DNA of 64,000 nucleotides, from the NCBI RefSeq assembly GCF_001696455.1, contig NZ_MAUJ01000004.1:372001-436000 (forward strand), in the 5' to 3' direction. The notes below the pieces were generated by a model. That model saw only the letters and a list, made by a program, of their open reading frames with translations. It was not told the origin of the DNA and did no database searches. The position numbers and the translations under genes are program-made. Shown here in pieces: positions 18,371-28,031 of the stretch. This DNA is from Pseudoalteromonas luteoviolacea. Lineage in GTDB: Bacteria; Pseudomonadota; Gammaproteobacteria; Enterobacterales; Alteromonadaceae. Position 1 is the stretch's first letter. Every line of letters starts with the position of its first letter.

Positions 18371-19699
18371 ATGGAAAATTTAGCTAGCTATAACGAAGAA
18401 TGGATTGGCTCTTTCCTTGCCAATAAAGACTACATAACTAAACGCTCTGTATTGAAAAACATGTCTAATTTCGTGCGAAAAGACGGCGCACATTTAGTCA
18501 AGATGGTACCTATTCCCCTTATCATGCAAGAGCAAGTATTTAACGGGCTTGCACAAGCGGCTGACCTGATCGTTGAGGCGCAAACCAAAATCTTGTCCAC
18601 ATTGTGTAATGAGTTTAATCACGAACAGTTACTAGATATGTTCGATCTTGCCCCTGATTTTGTTGACTTTGTCGACTGGGAAGAGCTTATCGAAAACAAC
18701 AACATGATAGCCCGCTTTGACATTATTCCGTCAGCAGACGGGTATCACTTCTGTGAGTTCAATTTTGGGTCTCCCATAGGCGGTTGCGAAGAAGGCTTTT
18801 GCCATACTCAATACATCGATCAATTGGACCTGCCAAGTAACCACCCCAAACCCATACCACGTTTTGAAATGGCGGAATTTTTCAAACCACTGATCGAACA
18901 GAAAAACATCGACAACATTGTGTTGCTCAGTATGAGAAGCCATCGATTCATCGGTTATTTCTCACTGGAACATTTTAGATCTGAGCTAGAGAAAGTGTTC
19001 CCAAACCTCTCTGTCACAATCCATGATGAAGTTAGCTATCCCAAGTCTTTATTAGGGCCTGGTAAAGGCCTAAACACATTGGTTTACAGAATGTTTGTCG
19101 CTGACGACGTCTGCGAAAATTTATACTTCTTCACGTCGCTTTGGCAAAGCCAAGCAACTGTAGTTAACTCATTCGAATCAGAAATTCGCGGCAATAAAAA
19201 GTGGTTATCAATGTTTCACTCTGCACGCTTTCGGCAATGCCTTGATGAAAAAGAGCTGGCGGCCATTGATCAATATATCCCTGAAACATTATCTCTTGCA
19301 GAAAACGAATTAACCTCGTTTCTGGATGCCAAAGAAGATTATGTTTTCAAGTTTGAAAACTCATTTGGCGGCAAAGGGATCGTGTTTGGTGACCAAGAAA
19401 CTGTCGAGGATTTAAAAAAAAGAATCTACAGTACGGGCCAGCAAAACTGGTCTGCACAAAAGCGCATCGTGTCAACTCAGTTAGATGTACCACACACCAT
19501 TAAAGGCGAAATCCAATCCCACCATACGGTATTGGGAATGATTATAGTGGGTAATCATCACATGGGCATGAACATAAAGTTAAGTCGCTCTAACAGAATA
19601 GTGAACGTGAGTTCTGGAGAAGCGTTAACGGGTTGGGCTTTCCCTATGAGTGAACAAGCAAAAAAAGAAATTATTGCGGCATTACCGTCGAAAGGTTAA
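18371..19699 (+). CDS. ATP-grasp-like protein (glutathionylspermidine-synthase-like), function unknown
   Basis: I do not recognise a named family with certainty. The 442 residues carry a block FDIIPSADGYHFCEFNFGS (about residues 115-133). They also carry KFENSFGGKGIVFG (about 326-338), which looks like the glycine-rich ATP-clamping loop of an ATP-grasp fold. A later acidic/Asn-rich block (HTIKGEIQSHHTVLGMI) could hold metal ligands. The N-terminal PIPLIMQEQVFNGLAQAADLI recalls the pre-ATP-grasp part of the circularly permuted ATP-grasp proteins related to glutathionylspermidine synthase. Such enzymes join a carboxylate to an amine using ATP. It is encoded between the hydroxylase and NRPS1, so it may tailor the peptide terminus or make a precursor. 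Confidence 0.5.
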   Translation: MENLASYNEEWIGSFLANKDYITKRSVLKNMSNFVRKDGAHLVKMVPIPLIMQEQVFNGLAQAADLIVEAQTKILSTLCNEFNHEQLLDMFDLAPDFVDFVDWEELIENNNMIARFDIIPSADGYHFCEFNFGSPIGGCEEGFCHTQYIDQLDLPSNHPKPIPRFEMAEFFKPLIEQKNIDNIVLLSMRSHRFIGYFSLEHFRSELEKVFPNLSVTIHDEVSYPKSLLGPGKGLNTLVYRMFVADDVCENLYFFTSLWQSQATVVNSFESEIRGNKKWLSMFHSARFRQCLDEKELAAIDQYIPETLSLAENELTSFLDAKEDYVFKFENSFGGKGIVFGDQETVEDLKKRIYSTGQQNWSAQKRIVSTQLDVPHTIKGEIQSHHTVLGMIIVGNHHMGMNIKLSRSNRIVNVSSGEALTGWAFPMSEQAKKEIIAALPSKG

Positions 19700-19721
19700 G
19701 CAGTTAAACGGATTACATAAC

Positions 19722-22700
19722 ATGTCAAAAAATAGTCAGAACCAACATTTACTAGAAAAAATAATAACAAATGCACAAGTGTATGCTGACAAACCAGCCA
19801 TTGTGGACGGCGAAAGGGTCTTAACCTATCGAGATTTACATCTAGCGTCACAGCATTTAGCAAAAACGCTTCAGCAATTGCCTGTAAGTGGCAATATTTC
19901 AGCAATTCCAATTATTGCAGAGCGTTCAATCGAGTTTATTGTGGCTGTACTTGCGTGCTGGAAAGTGGGTTGTGCTTACCTACCAATATCTCACGGTACA
20001 CCAGACGATCGAGTTAATTTCATCTTACAAGAATCAGCATGTCCTTTTTTGTTAAATGGAACATCCGCTGATACAGAAGCAATGCACGAAGCGTTGTTAA
20101 ATTGGCAGTTAGATACTAGCGACATTGAGCTAGACGAACAGGTTCTATCGGAAGAACAGCTGGCATATGTTATCTACACATCTGGTACCACAGGTAAACC
20201 TAAAGGCTGCAGCATTGGTTTCGATTCGTTTTCTCCTATTGCTTCAACGGTTGTCGAACAGTTCGAACTTTCTGAAAAATCACACACAACCGTCGTCGCA
20301 AGCTGTGCTTTTGATGCATCAGCATTTGAAATCTGGCCAGCCCTGAGTGCTGGAGCCACATTGCACATTGTTGACCAAACGTCGCTAGTGAACCCAATTA
20401 GGTTGAGCGCGTTTTTCAACAACCATGAAATTACCTTCAGTTGGTTGCCGACACCGATCGCTGAAGTGTTGATGAAAAACCCTCAACTGCAATTACCAAA
20501 TTGCTTAAAAACTATCGTAACGGCAGGACAACGACTAACAGTGCGCCCACCCAAGGAATGGTCAACCGTTGTTGTAAACGCCTATGGTCCGACTGAAACA
20601 ACCATAATAGCTACGAGTTCAGTTGTTTCGAGTCAAGGTGACTCTCTGCCCGACATCGGAAAACCGATTGCTGGCGTAAGTACCTTTATATTAAACGAAC
20701 ACAGGCTGCCTGTAAAACCAGGTGAAACGGGAGAGCTCTATGTCGCTGGTGCAGGTGTTTGTCGCGGGTACGTTAATCGATCTGAACTAACAACGGCTAA
20801 ATTCGTTACTTTGGAAAACCTCTGTGAATCACCAGTGAAAGCTTATGCCACTGGGGATTTGTGCCGCGTTAATCATTTCGGTGCCCTAGAGTTTATGGGC
20901 CGTGTTGACGAGCAAATTAAACTTCATGGATATCGTATCGAGCCGGGTGAAATAGAATATTACTTAGGCAAATTCGACAATGTTTTACAAGTTGCAGTTT
21001 CACTTCAAACGCTGCCAACTGGCAACGCATTGGTCGCCCACTACGTTGCCCAAGGTGACAAAGACATTAACACGGGTGAGGTCTCTGAATTTCTTTCTCA
21101 ATTCGTTCCTAGTTACTTCTTGCCGAGCCATTATCTACGTCTTGAAAACATGCCGTTAACTGCCAATGGCAAAGTTGACAAAAAAGCACTACCAGAGTTT
21201 AAAATAGAACACTCTTTTGAACTCGAACCCAATTTAACGCCAGAACAAAGCCAGTTTCTCAACATATTTAATCAGTTTTGCACAAACCCACTGAACTGGA
21301 ACGACGACTGTTTTGCCAAAGGATTCAATTCCATTGCCATCATTCAACTCGTACAGCATGTGCAGCAATCGCTTTCGTTGCAACTTATGTTTGAAGATGT
21401 TTACCGTCATAAAACGCCTTGCCAAATTTGGCAGCATATACAGCGCCCAGCACATGCCCTTACGAATATACTTGCTAGGCCAGATGAATTCGCGAAAACA
21501 GCACCTCTTTCTTCAACCCAACGCGCTATTTGGTTCATTACCAGCTTTGCGCCAGAAGACAGAGCTTATCACGCTAAATCAGTGGTTAAATTCACTGGAA
21601 AACTCAACAAAAAAGCATTGCAAAGTGCCTTACAGGACATTGTTGATCACCACGAGATTTACCGTACATCTTTTGATCGAAAGCAGACGGTTCAAAATAT
21701 TCATGCTGAAATGGAAGTGGTGCTAGGTGAGTTTGATTTCAGCGGTTTTTCAGCGGATGTTGCTGAAGCAAAGTTCGATACGTTAGTTGCAGACACACTA
21801 AACCAACCTTTTAATATCGAACAATTACCATTAGTGCGTTGGGCTTTGGTTAAACTGTCCGAAGAGCACTTTGGTCTGATCCATATCGAACACCACTTGG
21901 TCCACGATGGTTGGTCATACAATGTATTTTTAAAGCAGCTATTTCAAAGCTACCAGCAACACGTAAACGGTGCCGACAATGTTGTTATAGATGGTGGTAT
22001 GCAATACGCAGATTACTCTGTAACCCAACAACAATGGCTCGATACCGATGACGCGGCAATGCAAAAAAGTTACTGGGTTGAGCAGTTAAAAGATGCACCT
22101 TCGGCAATCAATTTCCCTCAAATCGCCAGCGAAGAAGAAACCGATGCTGGTCGCTCAATTCGTTCGAGCATGAAACGAGAAACCTGGAATCAAATCAACG
22201 ATTATTGCCAAAAAAAATCTGTCACACCTTTCTCATTTATGTTGGCGGCGTTGAATATCGTTCTTTCTCGATACACAGGTGATACGGATATATGCACTGG
22301 CGTAGGGTTGGCAAACCGAAATTGGGGTCAATCGGAAAACGTTATCGGCATGCTGGTAAACACCATTGTTCTGAGGGTCAAGCAGTCAAAGGAATTAACT
22401 ATTTCTGAGTTTGTACAACAGTGTTTTGACGTCACTATGGCTGGCCAAAATAATCAGGAATACCCTTTCGAATTGATTGTGGACGAAATAAACCCTCCCC
22501 GCCCCGAAAATCGCAATCCGATTTTCCAGGTGTGCTTAGGTTTCCACGACTCCCCTGTTCCAGAGATGGATTTAAAAGACATTGAAAATATCCATATCAC
22601 AGAAGCCATTGACAGTAAGTCAGCCAAGTTTGACCTGAACTTGGTACTGATTCCACGCGAAGGTCAGCTTAATGGTGATGACTTAACGTTGATTTGGGAA

Positions 22701-25700
22701 TTCAACTTAAGTCATCTTAGTTCTTGGTTCGTAGACAACATGATGATGTCATTCCAAAGCGTTGTGCAGCAAATATTGAGCGCAGAAGATGATACTCGCT
22801 TAAGCGCATTTCATATTCATTCAGAGCAACAAACATCGCAAATTATCGACTCATTGAGCAGAGGTGCTGACAGCCAGTCCTCAAGCAACATGTTACGCGA
22901 ACTTGTTGAAGCTCAGGCTTCTGAAAATCCAGACAAGATTGCGCTGATTTGTGAAGAGAATAAAGTGAGTTATGGGCAACTAAATGCGCAAGCGAACCAA
23001 CTTGCTTACAAGGTAAAAGCGTCCTACATGGCACAGTTTGGTCAAGAATTACGACCAGATACTTTTGTCGCACTGTATTTTGACAGAAACATCGACATGG
23101 TTGTTAGCATGTTGGCCGTGCTTAAAGCAGGCGCAGCATATGTGCCAATTGCGCCTAAATACCCAAGCAATAGAGCGCGTTATATCCTTGAAGACACCAA
23201 AGCTTCAATTGTGTTGACACAAACCAGCTATTTGTCAACCGTCGAGGAATGGTGCCAAGAACTAGATTGGATTGCTGAGATCATCGCGATTGATGGCGAA
23301 TCAAGCCTTAACGAGATGCCTACGCACAACCCTGCTCAAGTAAACATGCCGGCAGATATAGCCTATGTCATATACACCTCTGGTACCACCGGACGCCCTA
23401 AAGGTGTTTTAGTTCAAAACAACAACATCGTAGCGTTGTTGCGTGCAAATAATTTTGCGACCTCAACGCTCACTTCGTCTTTGTGGACTGACTATGTGTT
23501 TGATGTTTCCGCTTACGAGATTTACTCCGCACTGACCTCAGGTGGCGAGCTTCATATAATACCTGAATCAATGCGATTTACGCCGGAATTATATTTGGCG
23601 TATGTCGAGGAGCATCAAATTGAAAAGTGCTATATGCCACCAGCCTATATGAAGGCTCTATCTAAGTTAGTAAGTGAAGGAAAGCTACCCAGTATCAAGC
23701 ACGTACTAACCGGTGTTGAAAAAATCTCTTCCGTCTATGTTGATAGCTTTCTGAGTAACAATGTAACGCTGATTAATGCATATGGTCCAACTGAAACCAC
23801 CACTTGTAGTACCTCACTTTTATGTACTCAAGATGTGAACAAATACACCTCGATTCCTATCGGTCGACCCAATGATAATGAGCAGTGTTATGTTCTAGGC
23901 GAGCACAACACGCTATGTCCTATAGGCGTGCCCGGAGAGTTATTTATTGGCGGCGCGGGGGTAACACGAGGTTACTTAAATCAGTCCGAAGAGACGGCGT
24001 CTCGCTTCATCGAAAATCCATTTATGTCTGAACAAGACAAAGCAAATGGGTTCACTCGTTTGTATAAAACAGGGGACAAAGTACGCTGGTTAGCTGACGG
24101 TAACTTAGAATTCTTGGGTAGAAATGACAGCCAAGTAAAAGTACGCGGATTCAGAATCGAGTTATCGGAAATTGAATCTGTATTGACTGAAATGCGCGAA
24201 ATTGATCAAGTCAAAGTGTTGGATTGGCAAAAAGACAGCACTACCTACCTCGTGGCATACATTGAGCGCAAGCAAACTGAAAACCTCTCCCAAAGTGAAA
24301 TTCGCAGACGACTCGCTCTAGAGTTACCGGATTACATGACACCAGATTCCATCATGTTCATTGATGCAATTCCAATGACCAACAATGGCAAATTAGATAG
24401 AGAAAAACTGCCTACCCCTGTTTTCTCAGAAGCTAACTACTTCCAAGCTCTTGAAACCTTTGAGGAGCACCTGATTGCCAAAGTTTGGGGAGACGTGCTT
24501 GGTATCGAATGGCATGAGATTAGCAAACAAGACAGCTTCTTTGCGCTTGGCGGCCATTCGCTACTGATTATTCAATGTAAAACGCGATTATTTCAGTTGG
24601 GATATGACCTGCCAACTAACACCTTATATGGCACTGCATCGCTATCAGAAATCGCATTGCAACTTGCTATAAGCGAAGATGAATTAGCACCGGAAACAAA
24701 CATACCTCCTGACGTTGAAATGTTAACGCCGGATATGTTTTCTATGGCCGATTTAGATGCGTCTCAGCTAAGCAAAATTGAAAGCCAAATCGCTGGCGGC
24801 ATAGCGAATATTCAAGATATTTATCCGTTGGCACCTATTCAGACTGGCATGCTTTATCATGCTCTTCAGGCTACAGATCGCGACCCTTACATCGTCAAAA
24901 CGGTGTTCGAATGTGAATCTGCGCGTTGGTGTCAGAAGTTATTGGAAGGGTTTCAATTCCTGATTTCTAGGCACGACATTTTGCGCACACAAATAGTGGT
25001 TGAGGGCTTAGAACAACCAATGCAAGTAGTACATCGAAATGCGCAATTGTCGGTGGAAGAAATTATTCTGGATGACAACCTTAGCGAAGCCCAATTGCTT
25101 TCGTATCTGCGTGCTTTTGAGCTAACTGATGCCTCAGCATTGTCAATCAATAGCACTCCGTTGCTACTGGCTAAAATAGTGAAGTATAAAGATCGCAATT
25201 TTGTTGTTACATTCCACCACCACATGGTGATCGACGATCTTACGCAACGTGTGTTCCAGACAGAACTAAAAGAGTACATGCTGAGACGCAGTGAAGAACT
25301 GCCTGAAGCGGTACCTTATCGTGACTTTATTTGGCACATGCTGAATCTGGATACCTCTGATGCCGAAGCCTACTTCGCTGAGCGTTTGGCTGGATACGAT
25401 CAGCCGACTCGTCCATTCTTCGTCGAACTCGATGATAAAATGGAAGACGAAGCCAACCATTTCAGTAGCATACTGCGAGGTGGCATTCCTGAAAAAATCA
25501 AGTCATTGGCACAGAGCAATAACGTCAGCATATCTGCCGTATTGCATTTAGCTTGGTCAATTGTTCTGAGCCGTTGCAGTGATCAGTCCGACGTCGTATT
25601 TGGTACCGTGTTATCTGGTAGAATGCACTCTGTAAACAATATGGAGCGCATTACCGGGCCTTGTATCAACACACTCCCTCTGCGTATTTCATTTAAGCAG

Positions 25701-28031
25701 CAATCGTTACCATTACTGCTTAAAGATGTTCATGATAGCTTATCTAACCTGATGCTTTTCGAGCAAACACCGCTAGCAAGCATTCAGGCGCAGAGCGATA
25801 TCGAGAACGGCAAGCCGCTATTTAACACCGTTTTGAATTGCCGCATGCTGATGCAAAACGATGATAAAAGTATGGCGCAAAGCGATACCTATCAAGTTAT
25901 CAAGCCGCTATGGGGAAGTGGCCGTGTGCACTATCCTGTCTTCATGACCATTAACACCAGTGAAGATACCTTCCTGTTCAATATTGACTCTCATTCGAGC
26001 ATTGAGCCTGAACACTTGTATCAATATATGGTGCATACCCTCAACTTCCTGCTGGAACTAGATAGCAAACAAAGTGACGAATTTGCCTTAAGGCAATTCA
26101 GTTTGTTGGGCGACGGCGAAATCGCACAATTAATGGCATGGAATGACACTCGAGAGCCTGTACCTGCAACCACCTTGAGAGCACTGTTTGAAGAACAAGC
26201 CTCAATAACACCGGACGACATTGCGCTGGTTTATGAGCAACAATCGTTGAGCTACGCGCAGCTAAATGCGCAAGCAAACAGATTGGCCTACAAAATCAAA
26301 GCCGTTTACACCGCGCAAACTGGCAACGAAATGCATCCTGAAACCCTTGTTGGACTGTATCTGGATAAAAGTATTGAGATGATTGTCAGCATGTTGGCCG
26401 TGCTCAAAGCGGGGGGGGCATATGTTCCAATTGCGCCGAAATACCCGAACAATCGTACTCGTTACATTCTTGAAGATACAAGTGCATCGATAGTTTTAAC
26501 GCAAGAAAACCATCTCTCTACTATCAGAGGCATGTGTGGGGAGCGTAGCGATTCGATAGAGCTAATAGCGGTAGATTGTGATGAAAGTTATCGTGAGATG
26601 CCTACTCATAACCCTCAAAACATAAACACGTCTGAAGATTTGACCTACGTATTTTACACCTCAGGCACGACTGGTCGTCCAAAAGGTGTGCAGATTCAAA
26701 ATAGTAATATTGTGTCACATATTCACTGTAGTCGCATGGAAACGCCGCTTCTTAGAGCGAGCATGTGGGTAGACTATGTATTTGATGTGTCTTGTCTGGA
26801 ACTTTACCCCGCTCTAACAAGGGGCGAGGAGCTTCACATTGTACCCGAATCGCAGCGTTTAACACCAGAATCCTTCGTAGCGTTCATGAAGCAATATGAT
26901 ATTGAAAAATGCTATGCGCCGCCTGCATACATGAAGGTACTATCAGACGCGATCTATACTAATAAATTACCGAGCTTAAAGCATATTTCAACTGGCGTAG
27001 AAAAAATCCCTACATCCTATGTAGAGAATATTCTGTCACGTGATGACATCACTGTGGTCAATTACTACGGTCCAACTGAAGCTACAACCTTTAGTTCGAG
27101 CTTAGTCGTCGATGACAGCGTTCGGCAATACACCGCGTTGCCCATAGGTACACCGCATGAAAACGAACAGTGTTTCGTATTAGACAGCCAAGGAATGCTC
27201 TGTCCAATCGGTGTGCCGGGCGAACTATTTATCGCTGGAGAAGGTGTTGCACGCGGTTACCTCAATATGCCCGAGGAAACCGCTTCTCGCTTTGTTAACA
27301 ATCCATTTGCGACCGAAGAAGACAAAGCTAAAGGGCTTATACGTATGTATAAAACTGGCGACAAAGCGCGCTGGTTACACGATGGCAATTTGGAGTTTTT
27401 AGGCAGAAACGACAGCCAAGTAAAAATTCGTGGTCATAGAATAGAATTGACTGAAATTGAATCAGTTTTGGGAGAAATTGATAGCGTATCTCAAGCTGCA
27501 GTAATCGATTTTACTCACGACAACCAGATTTACCTAGCTGCTTATTTGATAGGAGCAGAAGGTCATTCACTAGATATCGAAAAGTTAGACAGTGAACTTC
27601 GACAGCTGCTTCCTGACTATATGATCCCAGCGACATTCATTGAAATTGAAAGCATTCCACTGACCATTAACGGTAAGTTAAATAAACCACAACTACCCAC
27701 GCCAACTTTGGATTCAAGAGCCACTTATGTTGGCCCTCGAAATGACTTCGAACAGCGCTTATGCGACGTTTGGGAGAAGGTACTGAATCGCCGTGAAATA
27801 GGTGTCTACGACAATTATTTTAATATCGGTGGAAACTCTCTTAAAGCAATGAAAATTGCCACCTTGAGTAAAGAGATAGCTGGGATCGAAATCCCACTAG
27901 AAGTGTTGCTAAAACACGCCACTATAGCAGGCATTGCATCAGCGCTAGAAAGCGCTGTCACAGCGACAGTAATTGAAGCTACCGGCAACAAAGGGAATGC
28001 ATCGTCAGAAAGGACAAAGACATGGATTTAA
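19722..28031 (+). CDS. Non-ribosomal peptide synthetase 1: A-T-C-A-T-C-A-T
   Basis: The protein has 2,769 residues and three modules. A1 is about 15-490 (YVIYTSGTTGKPKG near 148). T1 holds Ser537 in the unusual core KGFNS. C1 is about 594-1040 with HHLVHDG near 724. A2 is about 1060-1560, and T2 holds Ser1613 in LGGHSL. C2 is about 1680-2125. It opens with IQDIYPLAPIQTGMLYH, a signature of dual condensation/epimerisation or D-donor C domains, but its active-site motif is HHMVIDD rather than HHxxxDG. A3 is about 2150-2655, and T3 holds Ser2706. There is no C domain before A1, so this protein is either the start of the line or is fed in trans. My alignment to the phenylalanine-activating domain of GrsA gives pocket codes A1 DAFWVAAII, A2 DVYYLGATC and A3 DVLYSGYTF; none matches a code I can name. 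The true start is ATG 19722; a longer frame overlaps the previous gene. It overlaps NRPS2 by 10 bases. Confidence 0.95.
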   Translation: MSKNSQNQHLLEKIITNAQVYADKPAIVDGERVLTYRDLHLASQHLAKTLQQLPVSGNISAIPIIAERSIEFIVAVLACWKVGCAYLPISHGTPDDRVNFILQESACPFLLNGTSADTEAMHEALLNWQLDTSDIELDEQVLSEEQLAYVIYTSGTTGKPKGCSIGFDSFSPIASTVVEQFELSEKSHTTVVASCAFDASAFEIWPALSAGATLHIVDQTSLVNPIRLSAFFNNHEITFSWLPTPIAEVLMKNPQLQLPNCLKTIVTAGQRLTVRPPKEWSTVVVNAYGPTETTIIATSSVVSSQGDSLPDIGKPIAGVSTFILNEHRLPVKPGETGELYVAGAGVCRGYVNRSELTTAKFVTLENLCESPVKAYATGDLCRVNHFGALEFMGRVDEQIKLHGYRIEPGEIEYYLGKFDNVLQVAVSLQTLPTGNALVAHYVAQGDKDINTGEVSEFLSQFVPSYFLPSHYLRLENMPLTANGKVDKKALPEFKIEHSFELEPNLTPEQSQFLNIFNQFCTNPLNWNDDCFAKGFNSIAIIQLVQHVQQSLSLQLMFEDVYRHKTPCQIWQHIQRPAHALTNILARPDEFAKTAPLSSTQRAIWFITSFAPEDRAYHAKSVVKFTGKLNKKALQSALQDIVDHHEIYRTSFDRKQTVQNIHAEMEVVLGEFDFSGFSADVAEAKFDTLVADTLNQPFNIEQLPLVRWALVKLSEEHFGLIHIEHHLVHDGWSYNVFLKQLFQSYQQHVNGADNVVIDGGMQYADYSVTQQQWLDTDDAAMQKSYWVEQLKDAPSAINFPQIASEEETDAGRSIRSSMKRETWNQINDYCQKKSVTPFSFMLAALNIVLSRYTGDTDICTGVGLANRNWGQSENVIGMLVNTIVLRVKQSKELTISEFVQQCFDVTMAGQNNQEYPFELIVDEINPPRPENRNPIFQVCLGFHDSPVPEMDLKDIENIHITEAIDSKSAKFDLNLVLIPREGQLNGDDLTLIWEFNLSHLSSWFVDNMMMSFQSVVQQILSAEDDTRLSAFHIHSEQQTSQIIDSLSRGADSQSSSNMLRELVEAQASENPDKIALICEENKVSYGQLNAQANQLAYKVKASYMAQFGQELRPDTFVALYFDRNIDMVVSMLAVLKAGAAYVPIAPKYPSNRARYILEDTKASIVLTQTSYLSTVEEWCQELDWIAEIIAIDGESSLNEMPTHNPAQVNMPADIAYVIYTSGTTGRPKGVLVQNNNIVALLRANNFATSTLTSSLWTDYVFDVSAYEIYSALTSGGELHIIPESMRFTPELYLAYVEEHQIEKCYMPPAYMKALSKLVSEGKLPSIKHVLTGVEKISSVYVDSFLSNNVTLINAYGPTETTTCSTSLLCTQDVNKYTSIPIGRPNDNEQCYVLGEHNTLCPIGVPGELFIGGAGVTRGYLNQSEETASRFIENPFMSEQDKANGFTRLYKTGDKVRWLADGNLEFLGRNDSQVKVRGFRIELSEIESVLTEMREIDQVKVLDWQKDSTTYLVAYIERKQTENLSQSEIRRRLALELPDYMTPDSIMFIDAIPMTNNGKLDREKLPTPVFSEANYFQALETFEEHLIAKVWGDVLGIEWHEISKQDSFFALGGHSLLIIQCKTRLFQLGYDLPTNTLYGTASLSEIALQLAISEDELAPETNIPPDVEMLTPDMFSMADLDASQLSKIESQIAGGIANIQDIYPLAPIQTGMLYHALQATDRDPYIVKTVFECESARWCQKLLEGFQFLISRHDILRTQIVVEGLEQPMQVVHRNAQLSVEEIILDDNLSEAQLLSYLRAFELTDASALSINSTPLLLAKIVKYKDRNFVVTFHHHMVIDDLTQRVFQTELKEYMLRRSEELPEAVPYRDFIWHMLNLDTSDAEAYFAERLAGYDQPTRPFFVELDDKMEDEANHFSSILRGGIPEKIKSLAQSNNVSISAVLHLAWSIVLSRCSDQSDVVFGTVLSGRMHSVNNMERITGPCINTLPLRISFKQQSLPLLLKDVHDSLSNLMLFEQTPLASIQAQSDIENGKPLFNTVLNCRMLMQNDDKSMAQSDTYQVIKPLWGSGRVHYPVFMTINTSEDTFLFNIDSHSSIEPEHLYQYMVHTLNFLLELDSKQSDEFALRQFSLLGDGEIAQLMAWNDTREPVPATTLRALFEEQASITPDDIALVYEQQSLSYAQLNAQANRLAYKIKAVYTAQTGNEMHPETLVGLYLDKSIEMIVSMLAVLKAGGAYVPIAPKYPNNRTRYILEDTSASIVLTQENHLSTIRGMCGERSDSIELIAVDCDESYREMPTHNPQNINTSEDLTYVFYTSGTTGRPKGVQIQNSNIVSHIHCSRMETPLLRASMWVDYVFDVSCLELYPALTRGEELHIVPESQRLTPESFVAFMKQYDIEKCYAPPAYMKVLSDAIYTNKLPSLKHISTGVEKIPTSYVENILSRDDITVVNYYGPTEATTFSSSLVVDDSVRQYTALPIGTPHENEQCFVLDSQGMLCPIGVPGELFIAGEGVARGYLNMPEETASRFVNNPFATEEDKAKGLIRMYKTGDKARWLHDGNLEFLGRNDSQVKIRGHRIELTEIESVLGEIDSVSQAAVIDFTHDNQIYLAAYLIGAEGHSLDIEKLDSELRQLLPDYMIPATFIEIESIPLTINGKLNKPQLPTPTLDSRATYVGPRNDFEQRLCDVWEKVLNRREIGVYDNYFNIGGNSLKAMKIATLSKEIAGIEIPLEVLLKHATIAGIASALESAVTATVIEATGNKGNASSERTKTWI

